Assembly: GCA_965230415.1 (NCBI GenBank)
Contig: CBDDKZ010000005.1
Span: 2,790,001-2,854,000, forward strand
Direction of reading: 5' to 3'
Source: CBDDKZ01 sp965230415
Lineage (GTDB): Bacteria; Bacteroidota; Bacteroidia; Cytophagales; JAAEPT01
DNA length: 64,000 bases
This document shows, piece by piece, positions 1 through 9,107 of this stretch (positions are counted from its first letter, which is position 1; every line of letters begins with the position of its first letter). The position numbers and the translations under genes were made by a program. Below the pieces are notes generated by a model that ran no database searches, was not told the DNA's origin, and saw nothing but the letters and a program-made list of their open reading frames with translations.

Positions 1-1
1 T

Positions 2-484
2 AAAGACGGGCAGTCAACTATTGTGAGCGATGAGCAAATAGAGTCTGTGAGCATTGGCACAGGTAAACATTTTATACAGCTCTGGGGTAAGGACTCGGTG
101 CCTGTTCATCCCGATGAAGGAATGATGCCTGGTGGTATGGAATGGTTTCCCCTTGCCGGTGGTCATCGCTTTTTTGTTTGGGTAGTGCCTCCCCAAACGC
201 AACGCAACGACGACCCAAAATCAAAAGACGAAATGGAAGCATTATTGCCAGGTTTTCTACAATATTTTGAAGCCGATAATCCGGGTATGCATACAACTAA
301 TACCGTGGATTGCACTTACCTTATTTCAGGTTCCATTACACTTGAACTTGACAACGAAGAAAAAGTGACACTTGAAAGTGGTGACTCCGTGGTTCAGAAT
401 GGTACAAGGCATAAATGGTACAATGAAGGGACTATTCCTGCTGTGCTCATTACCACGTGCGTCGGTGCGGAGCGTATTCCTTAG
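2..484 (+). CDS. Cupin-fold protein, 5' end outside the window
   Basis: The frame is open from base 2 without a stop, so the gene probably begins left of the window; a GTG at 23 is the only start inside it near the beginning, and the residues before it (KDGQSTIVSDE) look like ordinary coding sequence. The last 60 residues form a small beta-barrel: a degenerate cupin motif 1 around NPGMHTTNTVDCTYLISG and a clear motif 2, GDSVVQNGTRHKWYN. Cupins of this type often bind a metal through His residues and act as small-molecule dioxygenases, isomerases or sensors; here motif 1 keeps only one obvious His, so catalysis is uncertain. No partner gene is visible upstream. The fold call is solid, the function unknown. 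Confidence 0.75.
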   Translation, partial: KDGQSTIVSDEQIESVSIGTGKHFIQLWGKDSVPVHPDEGMMPGGMEWFPLAGGHRFFVWVVPPQTQRNDDPKSKDEMEALLPGFLQYFEADNPGMHTTNTVDCTYLISGSITLELDNEEKVTLESGDSVVQNGTRHKWYNEGTIPAVLITTCVGAERIP

Positions 485-565
485 CTTTTGCAAGTAATTA
501 AAACCAATTACAAAAAAAATCTCATAAACTGTAACAGGCTCTGTTGTGATGTGTCTAAGGTGTAA

Positions 566-1066
566 ATGATGATCAAAATGATTCAATTTAAATCTTTATT
601 TACTACCGCATTACTACTCTCTGCAACGATTGTAGTACATGCACAAACACACAAAAAAATGGAAAAAGTTCAATTTAATGAAGATCAACAAGCTGTTTTA
701 AATGCAGTAGAAAAAATGACAGCCGCATTTCACAACAAGGATATCGAAGGTGTGATGAAAAGCTACGAGAAAAATGCACTGGTAGTGTTTGAGCCGGAAA
801 CTCCTGTAAGCGACCCTAAAGTATTAAGGGAGATGTTTATGAACGCGTTTATGATAAACCCCCATTTTACATATAGCGGTCACGAGGTTTTTGTAAATGG
901 TGATATTGCTACTCATTTTGCGCCATGGCTTATGACGGGGCAAGCCCCGGACGGAACAAAAATACAGCAAAGTGGTTTATCTGTTGCCGTTTTAAGAAAG
1001 CAGCAAAATGGTGAATGGTTAATGGTTTTTGATGATCCGCACGGGCAGCATTTAATGAATAAATAA
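566..1066 (+). CDS. Exported NTF2/SnoaL-like protein
   Basis: A 166-residue protein with an N-terminal signal peptide (hydrophobic LFTTALLLSATIVV, likely cleavage after HAQ near residue 27). The rest matches the NTF2-like SnoaL/DUF4440 layout: an N-terminal helix (VLNAVEKMTAAFHNKDIEGVMKSY), then a cone of strands ending in a short HGQHLMNK tail. Proteins of this fold bind small hydrophobic ligands or act as isomerases and cyclases; I see nothing that picks a substrate. Its stop is four bases before the ATG of the ECF sigma factor, so the two are probably cotranscribed. The signal peptide argues that it works in the periplasm, unlike the SnoaL protein linked to the second sigma factor at 11.5 kb. 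Confidence 0.75.
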   Translation: MMIKMIQFKSLFTTALLLSATIVVHAQTHKKMEKVQFNEDQQAVLNAVEKMTAAFHNKDIEGVMKSYEKNALVVFEPETPVSDPKVLREMFMNAFMINPHFTYSGHEVFVNGDIATHFAPWLMTGQAPDGTKIQQSGLSVAVLRKQQNGEWLMVFDDPHGQHLMNK

Positions 1067-1070
1067 GATA

Positions 1071-1949
1071 ATGGGCAATTATATATACGATATATCATCA
1101 CCAGATAAGGTGTTGATTGAAGCAACGATTTCCGGAAGCAAAGAGGCATTGGAACTCTTGATCAAAAAACACCAGGACTGGGTTTTCAACGTAGCTCTGA
1201 ATTTCTCTGGTGACAGCGACGAAGCCGCTGATATTATGCAAGAGGTTTTAATAAAAGTAGTGACACAGCTAAGCTCATTTCAACAAAAGAGCAATTTTAA
1301 AACCTGGATGTATCGCATTGTAAAAAATCATTTCTTAAATATGAAAAGGGGCAAATACGAAGTAAATGCCCCTACTTTTGACCAGTTTGGGATGGGTTTG
1401 GATCAAATACCCGATGAGTCCCTTTCCAATTACAACTATGACCCTGATAACAAATTGCTGGTAAAAGAAGCAAAGTTAAGTTGTATGAAAGGTATGCTGC
1501 TTTGTTTGAATAGAGAACAAAGGTTGATCTACATTATTGGCGAACTCTTTGAATTCAATGACGAAATCGGAAGTGAAATTATGGAGCTGTCCAAAGCTAA
1601 TTTCCGGGTGAAGCTACACCGTGCCAAAAAACAATTGTACAGTTTCATGAATAGTAAATGTGGATTGGTCAATAAAAATAACCCTTGTAGGTGTGCCCGA
1701 AAAACTGCAGGATTTATCAAAATGGGCTTCGTCGATCCCGATAAACTCCATTTCCAAAAAGGCAGAATAACAGAAATTAATCAGGTAATAGAGCAACGGG
1801 TTGACGCCTATTCAGAAGTTGTTACCGAAGCATATCAGGCACTTTTTCAGGTGCATCCATTTCTTGAAAGTCCCGATAAACTCACTTCAGTAAAGAAATT
1901 ACTTGATTCGGCGGCTATAAAAAAAACCTTTGATCTGGGTGATAATTAA
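1071..1949 (+). CDS. ECF-type RNA polymerase sigma factor with Cys-rich tail
   Basis: The protein has 292 residues, about 100 more than a minimal ECF sigma factor. Region 2 covers roughly residues 20-90 (DEAADIMQEVLIKVVTQL, then FKTWMYRIVKNHFLNMKR) and region 4 roughly 140-195 (LLCLNREQRLIYIIGELF, then ANFRVKLHRAKKQL). It is followed by a tail opening with CGLVNKNNPCRC, a C-x8-C-x-C cluster around residues 198-210, and an extra region of about 80 residues of no known fold. Another Cys (KLSC) precedes region 4. The same tail occurs in the sigma factor at 11942-12757. The cluster could bind zinc or respond to redox. No anti-sigma gene is adjacent; the only partner is the SnoaL-like gene upstream. 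Confidence 0.88.
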   Translation: MGNYIYDISSPDKVLIEATISGSKEALELLIKKHQDWVFNVALNFSGDSDEAADIMQEVLIKVVTQLSSFQQKSNFKTWMYRIVKNHFLNMKRGKYEVNAPTFDQFGMGLDQIPDESLSNYNYDPDNKLLVKEAKLSCMKGMLLCLNREQRLIYIIGELFEFNDEIGSEIMELSKANFRVKLHRAKKQLYSFMNSKCGLVNKNNPCRCARKTAGFIKMGFVDPDKLHFQKGRITEINQVIEQRVDAYSEVVTEAYQALFQVHPFLESPDKLTSVKKLLDSAAIKKTFDLGDN

Positions 1950-2268
1950 TCAAAGTATATGCGGATATAGCAGTGTTTTGATCATGTACAAACAATGGCA
2001 AATTATATAACAAATATTGGAGCTTTTTTATACTATTTGATTTTGTATGCGTTTTTTTTGATAAGCGGTGGATTGAAGACCGAAAGAACATGCAAAAGAC
2101 CATTTATTTCTTGATTTCCATACTTTTTTAGCAATATGTTTCCAAGGTGCTTCAGTATGTTTCCTTATTTCAACGTGGAAATGTGGAGTTTTGAATTGTT
2201 AGCAAGTATACCCCAAAGTATTGATGCTGGCAGTGTTAGAAATTTTTAATGTTGATAAATAATTGATA
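1950..2268. other. Intergenic stretch, 319 bp
   Basis: AT-rich spacer between the sigma factor and the hydrolase gene. I see no convincing gene, strong hairpin or recognisable promoter. The short frames present have no family resemblance. Confidence 0.5.
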
Positions 2269-3180
2269 ATGATGGAAGCAGTACAAACAACCGCATTTTT
2301 GAATGGTTTAGCCTATAGTCTGGCAAAACCGGCAAGAACCCCGATACTCCGCAAACCAGATGAATATAATATGCAATATGAGGAAATTACCTTTTTTGCT
2401 TCAGATGGATTGGAACTTAATGCCTGGTTTATCCCCGGTAGTTCCAATAACTTAATTATTCATAATCATTTCTCCCCCGCAACACGCTATGGGTTTCCGG
2501 GACACATGAAAAATTTTGAAGCATCGGGAGGCTTTGAAGTAAATTTTCTGCCGAAATATAAGGCGCTCCACGATGCTGGTTACAACATTCTTACCTACGA
2601 CATGCGTAATCACGGTCAAAGTGAATCTTCTACCAATGAAATTTGCGGCGTTGGCTATTGGGAGTGGCAGGATGTAATTGGCTCCCTTGAATTTGCGAGG
2701 AGTTGGGAAAAAACCGCCGGTATGGATATAAGTCTGCAAAGTATGTGTATGGGCGCAAATTCGACCTTGCGTGCCATGGAAAAACAGGCTGAGGTATTTA
2801 ATGATATAAAGTGCTGGATATTGATTCAGCCATTACACGGTCAGACATGCATAGAGCGTAGCTGCGAAGCAATGGGTCTAAATGTAGAGGAAGGGATCCG
2901 TGAGTTCGCACCTATAAATAAAGCACTTACCGGTTTGACATTTGAAGATCATAACATGCGACCATTAATGAAATATGTGAAAATACCTACTCTTATGTTG
3001 CAGGTCAGGCAAGATATGGTGTCTCGCGAATCAGACATTCAGGAGTTATACAGCATGCTCGATGTGGCAGATAAAGATATAATCTGGGTAGAAGACACGC
3101 CATGGAGGTTTCATGGTTACACCTATTTCTCAGAACACCCGGAACGCATGATAGATTGGTATAACAGGTATATGAAATAG
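2269..3180 (+). CDS. Alpha/beta hydrolase with Cys in the nucleophile position
   Basis: About 304 residues from ATG 2269 (ATG 2272 is equally possible). The fold is read from an N-terminal strand pair (YEEITFFASDGLELNAWFIP), the segment YNILTYDMRNHGQSES typical of the strand and loop before the nucleophile, and a nucleophile elbow SMCMG at residues 158-162. There the usual Ser is Cys160, as in dienelactone hydrolases. QVRQDMVS supplies a candidate acidic residue and WRFHGYTYF a candidate catalytic His. No signal peptide is seen, so it is likely cytoplasmic. Substrate unknown. A hairpin terminator follows, and the gene appears monocistronic. It could also be an inactive homologue. Confidence 0.8.
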   Translation: MMEAVQTTAFLNGLAYSLAKPARTPILRKPDEYNMQYEEITFFASDGLELNAWFIPGSSNNLIIHNHFSPATRYGFPGHMKNFEASGGFEVNFLPKYKALHDAGYNILTYDMRNHGQSESSTNEICGVGYWEWQDVIGSLEFARSWEKTAGMDISLQSMCMGANSTLRAMEKQAEVFNDIKCWILIQPLHGQTCIERSCEAMGLNVEEGIREFAPINKALTGLTFEDHNMRPLMKYVKIPTLMLQVRQDMVSRESDIQELYSMLDVADKDIIWVEDTPWRFHGYTYFSEHPERMIDWYNRYMK

Positions 3181-3211
3181 AATTCCGTGATTCGCATACC
3201 TATGGAGAACG

Positions 3212-3237
3212 CAGTACCGGCAATAGTCCCGGTACTG
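3212..3237 (+). terminator. Hairpin after the hydrolase gene
   Basis: CAGTACCGG (3212-3220) and CCGGTACTG (3229-3237) form a perfect 9-bp stem with an 8-base loop, followed by a weak T stretch. It lies 32 bases after the stop of the upstream gene. Confidence 0.55.
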
Positions 3238-3362
3238 GTTTATAAAAGCACAATCAACTCACGAGCGTAAATAATTTCATCTTTTATTCCTAAAACTGAT
3301 AAATCCAAAATATGAATTTAATTAATGGAAAAAGAAACCAAATTCGTACATTACGTAAGCCT

Positions 3363-4277
3363 ATGAGTGAGAATATTAGGATAAAATCAATTAGCCAGGT
3401 TCATGATTTTTTTGGCTTACCGAAACCAAAACATCCTCTTGTTTCTGTGCTGCCCATAACAGATGAAATGACCAATTTTGACTATGGTGATTTTAACTAT
3501 GTGTTTGACCTCTATCAAATAAGTTTGAAAATGGGCATAAGTGGTTCAATTACTTATGGCAGAAATTCATACGATTTTCAGGAAGGCACCATGGTGTTTA
3601 CAAAGCCGAATCAATCGTTGAGGATTGAAAACGCAGAAGATTATTCGGGGAGCTCCGGGTGGACCATAATATTTCACCCCGATTTAATCAGGAAATCTGA
3701 GTTGGGAGAGTCTATCCGGAAGTATTCGTTTTTCTCTTATGAGGTGAGTGAAGCACTTCATTTGTCAGAAGAAGAGCAAAAAACGCTCACTGAGTTAGTA
3801 GAGAAAATCCAAAGAGAGTACGACCAAAATATAGATAGATACAGTCAGGTATTGATTGTTTCCAATATAAAGCTATTGCTCGATTATTGTACACGTTATT
3901 ACGACAGGCAGTTTTATACCCGAACAAATCTTAATAAAGATTTTGTGACAAGATTTGAAGGGCTGTTGAAAACGTATTATGATTCTGAAAAGCCCCTGGA
4001 ACAAGGTGTGCCTACTGTGAAATATTGTGGTTCCGAATTAAACATGTCACCACATTACTTAAGTGACTTGTTACGTAAAGAAACGGGGCGCAGTGCTCAA
4101 GAACATATCTATTATTTCCTTATAGACAAGGCTAAAACATGTCTGCTAAGTTCAAAAGAGCCTATTAGCCAGGTGGCATATAGCCTTGGATTTGATTATC
4201 CCAATCACTTTAGTAAACTTTTTAAGAAAAAGACTGGTTTGAGCCCTGCTCAATATCGAAAAGAAAATGAGAGCTAA
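3363..4277 (+). CDS. AraC-family transcriptional regulator
   Basis: I chose ATG 3363 (MSENIRIKSISQVHDFFG) because family members start this way; the frame is open from an ATG at 3312. The first 190 residues are a cupin-like ligand-binding domain (GSITYGRNSYDFQEGTMVF). The C-terminal 100 residues hold the double helix-turn-helix: LNMSPHYLSDLLRKETG for the first, ISQVAYSLGFDYPNHFSKLF for the second, ending in the standard TGLSPAQYRKE. Proteins of this type activate or repress nearby genes in response to a small molecule; the divergent or flanking targets are not obvious here. The 3' end is close to the convergent outer-membrane protein gene at 4293. An AraC tail of the same subtype survives as a remnant at 31.0-31.3 kb. 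Confidence 0.92.
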   Translation: MSENIRIKSISQVHDFFGLPKPKHPLVSVLPITDEMTNFDYGDFNYVFDLYQISLKMGISGSITYGRNSYDFQEGTMVFTKPNQSLRIENAEDYSGSSGWTIIFHPDLIRKSELGESIRKYSFFSYEVSEALHLSEEEQKTLTELVEKIQREYDQNIDRYSQVLIVSNIKLLLDYCTRYYDRQFYTRTNLNKDFVTRFEGLLKTYYDSEKPLEQGVPTVKYCGSELNMSPHYLSDLLRKETGRSAQEHIYYFLIDKAKTCLLSSKEPISQVAYSLGFDYPNHFSKLFKKKTGLSPAQYRKENES

Positions 4278-4292
4278 AGCAAGTTTGCCCCC

Positions 4293-4940
4293 TTAGTCGG
4301 CACTTTGTGCACGTGCAGCATTTTTGCCTCCAAATCGATAGCTGACACTCCACTCTGTTAACATATTTTTTAATACGCCCATCCCCGGAGCACTGCGGTT
4401 AATATTTGACATCCCGATTTTTGTGGTCGCATAAAACAGGAAGCGCCACATAGGGAACCCACTACCTATCACAATGTCATAACTGAATTGATTGAGTTGC
4501 CCGTCTATTGACTCATCATTTTGTTTCGCAGTTAGAAGGAAAGACGGTTCTACACCTGCGAATAAATCAAAGGTCATGGGCATTTTGAACAGGCGATAGC
4601 GAACATTGTAGATAGCCGTTGCCGGAATATCAAGGTAGGATAACTTGATGTAGGTGTCTGCATTGGAGTTGAAACCACCTCCACGTGAGGTGTAATCGGC
4701 TTCCAGTTGAACAGAAAAACGTTCAGTTACCTGATAGCGGGTAAAGAAACCACCCATTAATGACCATCTGATCATGTCGCTCTGAAGCTCTTCACGATCG
4801 GAAAAGACCATGGAAGTAGTAAAGCCAATTCGAGGTCCATATTCGAATGTCTTTGGTGTAGAATAATACAAAGCTTTTTGAGCATTTGTAGTCTGTGTAT
4901 AGCTAATTAAAATAAGTAATGTAATAAAATATCTAATCAT
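4293..4940 (-). CDS. Outer-membrane beta-barrel protein
   Basis: 215 residues with a signal peptide (hydrophobic core ITLLILISYTQ, cleavage after TNAQ). The mature part has alternating amphipathic strands with aromatic ends (YGPRIGFTTSMVFSD, FSVQLEADYTSRGGGF, YNVRYRLFKMPMTFDLFAGVEP), typical of the small porin-like barrels (PF13568 type) common in Bacteroidota. Role unknown; most are structural or poorly specific. It is monocistronic and convergent with the AraC gene, 15 bases away. Confidence 0.8.
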   Translation of the reverse strand: MIRYFITLLILISYTQTTNAQKALYYSTPKTFEYGPRIGFTTSMVFSDREELQSDMIRWSLMGGFFTRYQVTERFSVQLEADYTSRGGGFNSNADTYIKLSYLDIPATAIYNVRYRLFKMPMTFDLFAGVEPSFLLTAKQNDESIDGQLNQFSYDIVIGSGFPMWRFLFYATTKIGMSNINRSAPGMGVLKNMLTEWSVSYRFGGKNAARAQSAD

Positions 4941-5206
4941 AACTCAATTGTTAAAAGTTTAAAACAGAGACCTTTTTCAAGATCAAGAAGGGAATCTTGT
5001 GTACGACTTGAGTGATAAAGGCGTTACAAGTGATTACATGAAAGGACTAATAAATCGATTCGTAAATAATCGAATGAATTACTATTAAAATACATGTAAT
5101 ATTTTGTTATCCTATTAAATTTTAATCTAAAGGGAGTGTTTGTCGGCTGTCTTACTTATTTGATTTAAGCAGGTTTTGCAATATTAATACGCATCCATAG
5201 CACCGG

Positions 5207-6112
5207 TTAGAAATACAACCATCTCATTCGTGTTCCATCAATGCGATTGAATTCGATAGCAGGAAACGGGATTTTCAGGAGGTTAATGTGTCGGTATAGT
5301 GTGTTCAGCCAGCGATGTTTGGAATGAAATTTAGTGAAATCGATGTCCAATGATAAAACCCACTGACGATATCGCTCGAAATCCGGAATCGGTTTTCCGC
5401 GATAGTGAGAAGGATTATCAAATTCTTTGATCATGCCATTGGCGCTATAGCCTATGGCCAGATTCAACCAATTGGGAATACCTTCCAGAGCAATAATGCT
5501 CCTAAGGTTTAGAGACAGCCAGTATGTGTGTGCATTATAGTCCATGAAGAAACTTTGTAGGTGGGTTTCACCCAAATGAGGGTGATAGCCACGGTATGTA
5601 CTTGGGCTGTAAGAGAATTTGAGTTTGGCAATTTGGTCATCAAAAGCCATCTCCTGAATAACAAAAAGTGCAGAACCAGCTGTGTTCGCGACCATGTCGG
5701 GCCAGGAAAACCCCCAGCCTTCATACAAGCCATCAAAAATTTCGATAGGTGTTTGGAATATGAGACCCAAAGGTCCGCCAAATAGCAGCGCTCTTTTTTT
5801 ATCCAGTCCGGCCCAACGAAGTGAGTAATAGGCGTTGTAACTTTCATAATAGGCGCTATAGGCATGGCCTGCTTTGTCCATTTGCAAATAACCTTTAGCG
5901 TCGTTGTAATAATGAAACGGAACACGGTCGTGATCCTTGTACCATATAAAGCTGAGAAACGAAAGGCCGGCTACATAAGTGCCTACTTCAGTTCCCACTA
6001 CAGAACGAAGCCTCTTTTTGTTGATAGAGTCGGGGTAGTGCTCCATAAAAGCGGGTTGAGCACTCAACAAAGAGGAGACCAAACAACATAATCCAAGTAG
6101 TAGCAATTTCAT
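5207..6112 (-). CDS. DUF2279 family envelope protein
   Basis: 301 residues with a signal peptide (MKLLLLGLCCLVSSLLSAQ). The segments GYLQMDKAGHAYSAYYES, ALLFGGPLGLIFQTPIEIFDGL and EGWGFSWPDMVANTAGSALF are hallmarks of DUF2279, a family of predicted periplasmic or membrane-associated proteins in Bacteroidota. The biochemical role is not known. GWGFSWPDMVANTAG is the most conserved block, and the family His (KAGH) is present. The gene stands alone, with long AT-rich spacers on both sides. About 90 bases downstream of it lies the unrelated barrel gene on the same strand, so cotranscription is possible but unsupported. Confidence 0.82.
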   Translation of the reverse strand: MKLLLLGLCCLVSSLLSAQPAFMEHYPDSINKKRLRSVVGTEVGTYVAGLSFLSFIWYKDHDRVPFHYYNDAKGYLQMDKAGHAYSAYYESYNAYYSLRWAGLDKKRALLFGGPLGLIFQTPIEIFDGLYEGWGFSWPDMVANTAGSALFVIQEMAFDDQIAKLKFSYSPSTYRGYHPHLGETHLQSFFMDYNAHTYWLSLNLRSIIALEGIPNWLNLAIGYSANGMIKEFDNPSHYRGKPIPDFERYRQWVLSLDIDFTKFHSKHRWLNTLYRHINLLKIPFPAIEFNRIDGTRMRWLYF

Positions 6113-6382
6113 AAAAAGGTAAGTTTACAATTCAGTTGTAACTGACATGTTTTGAAAGGCTACTAATTACTAATATATGAATTGTTTTGAATAAAATAAA
6201 CCCCAAAAAGGTACACAGTTGAAAGGAGTGCTAATTGTAATGTTAAAGAACATGAATAGTCAACTTTTTTCTATAATAGCTATTATGCAATAAAAATGTT
6301 ACCCATACAACAAAGAGTAGTAAAAAGAATTTGTTAATTTTAGGTTAATTTTAATCAAATATGTAAAGTGAATTTAGAACCC

Positions 6383-7897
6383 ATGAAAAGAATTTATTTA
6401 TCCCTGGTTGTATGTGTGTTATTGCTTAACACCTATGCCCAACAGTATCGTCTAAAACAGGTAATCGCACAGGCCGATTTCCCGCTTACCAATGCAACTT
6501 TTACCAATAATCTAAGTGTATACGGGAACTCATTAGCTGTTACAAGCGATCAAGATCGCACGGTATTAATTTATGAATACATAGATGATAACTGGCAGTT
6601 TGTGCAATATATCAATTCAACGGATACTTTGCCTACACCTAATAACTTTGGAATAAGTTTGGCGATGTTTGGCGATGACCTGGCTATTAGTGATAATTAT
6701 GTAGATGACAATGTTGGTGCTGTCTATTTTTACAAGAAACAGATCGACGGGTCATGGGAAGAGACTAGTAGGGTCAGAGCGCCATATCCGCCAAGTGCGA
6801 GTTCCTCTCCTTATTGGGGAGTGGATCTGTACATGTCTGATAAATACGTGGTTGCTGGTCGCAATAATGGTATTAACAGACAATTTCATGTGATGACCCA
6901 AAATGAAGATCAAAGCTGGCAACTTACGGATACGATACCAACGCCAGACGACATTACCTGGAGGTTTTTGGCAACAGAAAATGAGGTGGTGGCAATAGGT
7001 CATTCAAGATTTGGCAAACCTGAAGTGTATATTTACAAGCAAGATAATGAGGGGCAATGGATGGATCCTGATATTGTCGCTATTCCCTTTCCTGATGCCT
7101 CGGGGAGCGGGCTTCTTGGATTTGATGTAGATACACATGGTGATTACATGTTAGTAGGGTCTGCTCGTGAAAATGTGGTCGTTGGTGAAGATACCCTGGA
7201 AAGGGCCGGAGCCGTTTACCTGCTCCAGAAAGAGCAGGGTGTATGGGTATATAAACAGCGCGTACAATCATCCAGGCCAACAGCTCAGGCAAATTTTGGT
7301 GCATCGGTGAGTATCTTTAATGAGGAATTTGTTGTCGGAGGTCTTGATGCAGCTGACCCGTCAGTGCATGTTTTTGCCAAGCAAAATGAACAGTGGGAGC
7401 TTATACAACATATCGAACACCCTGCACTGGAAGGTGTGGTGACAAGTAATTTTGGAGCGAATGTCGAGTTGACAGCGGAGCAATTAGTAGTGAGCAGTGT
7501 ATTTGGAATCTATGCTTACAGTCGCATCGAAGACGATTGCCATGGCGAGACAAACGGAGATGCATTTATTGACCCCTGTTATCATTGTGTAGAAGGAAAT
7601 ACCGGGAATGACTTTTCACCGAATACTAATAATTGCCCGGTAATTACATCGGTCTCAAACAAAGTGCCGGCAAAGGATTTACAACTATATCCAAACCCGG
7701 CAAGCGAATTTATAGAAGTGATCGGAGAAAATGGAGCTGAGCTACGAGTGCTGGATGTTTTAGGTAAAGAAGTATTTAAGACTAACATGGAATCTGGGGG
7801 GGCTAAAATAAATGTGGCAGGATGGTCAAAAGGAACATATACTGTAATAATCACAAATGGTGATTATACTTACAGCGAGTTAATTGCAGTGGAGTAA
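6383..7897 (+). CDS. T9SS-exported beta-propeller protein
   Basis: Start taken at ATG 6383 (MKRIYLSLVVCVLLLNTYAQ, a clean signal peptide); a GTG at 6368 would only add five residues. The body to about residue 385 consists of FG-GAP-like blades (LYGNSLAVTSDQDRTVLIY style; FGISLAMFGDDLAISDN; FGASVSIFNEEFVVGG). A Cys-rich linker follows (CHGETNGDAFIDPCYHC), resembling the D/C/G linkers that often precede T9SS domains. The final 70 residues are a type A sorting domain beginning DLQLYPNPASEFIEV. The protein is expected to cross the outer membrane through T9SS and stay on the surface or be released. Ligand unknown. A strong terminator follows. Confidence 0.88.
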   Translation: MKRIYLSLVVCVLLLNTYAQQYRLKQVIAQADFPLTNATFTNNLSVYGNSLAVTSDQDRTVLIYEYIDDNWQFVQYINSTDTLPTPNNFGISLAMFGDDLAISDNYVDDNVGAVYFYKKQIDGSWEETSRVRAPYPPSASSSPYWGVDLYMSDKYVVAGRNNGINRQFHVMTQNEDQSWQLTDTIPTPDDITWRFLATENEVVAIGHSRFGKPEVYIYKQDNEGQWMDPDIVAIPFPDASGSGLLGFDVDTHGDYMLVGSARENVVVGEDTLERAGAVYLLQKEQGVWVYKQRVQSSRPTAQANFGASVSIFNEEFVVGGLDAADPSVHVFAKQNEQWELIQHIEHPALEGVVTSNFGANVELTAEQLVVSSVFGIYAYSRIEDDCHGETNGDAFIDPCYHCVEGNTGNDFSPNTNNCPVITSVSNKVPAKDLQLYPNPASEFIEVIGENGAELRVLDVLGKEVFKTNMESGGAKINVAGWSKGTYTVIITNGDYTYSELIAVE

Positions 7898-7910
7898 AAA
7901 AGTAGTAATT

Positions 7911-7960
7911 GAGGTGAAAGTGTCAGGCTACTTTTCCTGAGAGCAACTTTCACCTCTTTT
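7911..7960 (+). terminator. Intrinsic terminator of the beta-propeller gene
   Basis: GAGGTGAAAGT (7911-7921) pairs with ACTTTCACCTC (7946-7956). An inner TCAGG/CCTGA stem lies between them and TTTT follows. Confidence 0.8.
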
Positions 7961-8034
7961 GATTTTATTACTAAAATTGTGTTCATTTTTTTAACTTCAT
8001 ACACCGTACTTATCACCTACTATTATCTATTTGT

Positions 8035-8856
8035 ATGAAGAAGTATTATATACATTTAATTGTACTATTGTTCAGCTCGTGCACAAGCTATTCCCAGGAT
8101 GAACAGTGGTATTGCAAAGAACAGAAAAATATAAAAGTACATTGGATCAACACCGATATTGGTAAAATAAAAACGCTTGTTGTATTGCCGGAAATGTTAA
8201 ATGAGGACACCAAAATGCTTGTTTACCTGCATGGTGATGCTCCATTTAACAAACCTGAAGGTCAATATTATATGGCAAAGGGCATTTCTGAAACTAAAAA
8301 CTATATCAGTGTAGCAATACTCAGGCCGGGTTATGAAGATCATTGTGGTGATAAATCAGATGGGGAGCGAGGCAGGACAATGGGAGATAATTATACCAAA
8401 GAAGTGGTGGAATCTGTTGCCACCATCATCACTGAACTAAATAAGGAGTACAAACCGTCTGCGTTAGTTTTGATGGGCCATTCCGGTGGCGCAGCTTTAT
8501 CGTTATTACTGCTGTCAATGCATCATAACCTGGTTGATGAGGCCTTTGTTTTTTCATGTCCTTGTAATCTGCCCTCATGGCGCAATCATATGTATGAATT
8601 TCAAAGTGATGCAAGTTGGCTGGAGGACATGCCAGGTTTATCACCGCTGGATTATGCTAACAACCTGGACCCTCAAATACCTATCACTTTTATAGTTGGG
8701 GCAAATGATACGATAGCTCCGCCTTCAATGACCCTGGAGTTTGTAAAGGCAGCTGAACAGCACAAAAGCATCACTGTGGAAACCTGGAAGGAGCACGATC
8801 ACAATTCCTTACTCTTTCGTGATGGATTTAGAAGAATACTCAAGCTTTTGAATTAA
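8035..8856 (+). CDS. Lipoprotein alpha/beta hydrolase
   Basis: 273 residues. The N-terminus MKKYYIHLIVLLFSSC has a lipobox with the lipidated Cys at position 16, so the protein is probably a membrane-anchored lipoprotein facing the periplasm or outer surface. The esterase/peptidase core shows a nucleophile elbow GHSGG (Ser near residue 149), a candidate acid in GANDTIAPP (near 224) and a candidate His in KEHDHNS (253-255). LVYLHGDAPF is the oxyanion-loop strand typical of the family. The closest general description is a serine esterase or dienelactone-hydrolase-like enzyme; the substrate is unknown. The gene is flanked by its own spacers and seems monocistronic. Confidence 0.83.
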   Translation: MKKYYIHLIVLLFSSCTSYSQDEQWYCKEQKNIKVHWINTDIGKIKTLVVLPEMLNEDTKMLVYLHGDAPFNKPEGQYYMAKGISETKNYISVAILRPGYEDHCGDKSDGERGRTMGDNYTKEVVESVATIITELNKEYKPSALVLMGHSGGAALSLLLLSMHHNLVDEAFVFSCPCNLPSWRNHMYEFQSDASWLEDMPGLSPLDYANNLDPQIPITFIVGANDTIAPPSMTLEFVKAAEQHKSITVETWKEHDHNSLLFRDGFRRILKLLN

Positions 8857-9107
8857 GTCTGTTGCTTTGAGAATTTATCAACTTCGCATTATTTTTTATC
8901 AGAACCGGCTATGCCGATTGGTAATAGCGAAACAGTTTGAGGTGTATTATTCCATGGACCTCATGAGTACAAGCGACATTTACAGGCATAGTAACGTGGG
9001 CAGATTGCGTACACATGAAATTATGTTAGCCTAGTTCCATGGGTAGGTGTTGTATGTGTCTCCATTGACGGTAGTGAAAATGAGGAAAGAAGTGCTTATC
9101 TTAAAGC

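Noticed and set aside
1953..1975. ATATGCGGAT-containing stretch similar to 24472-24494
   Set aside because: About 17 matching bases at two loci without symmetry or consistent position relative to genes; likely chance.
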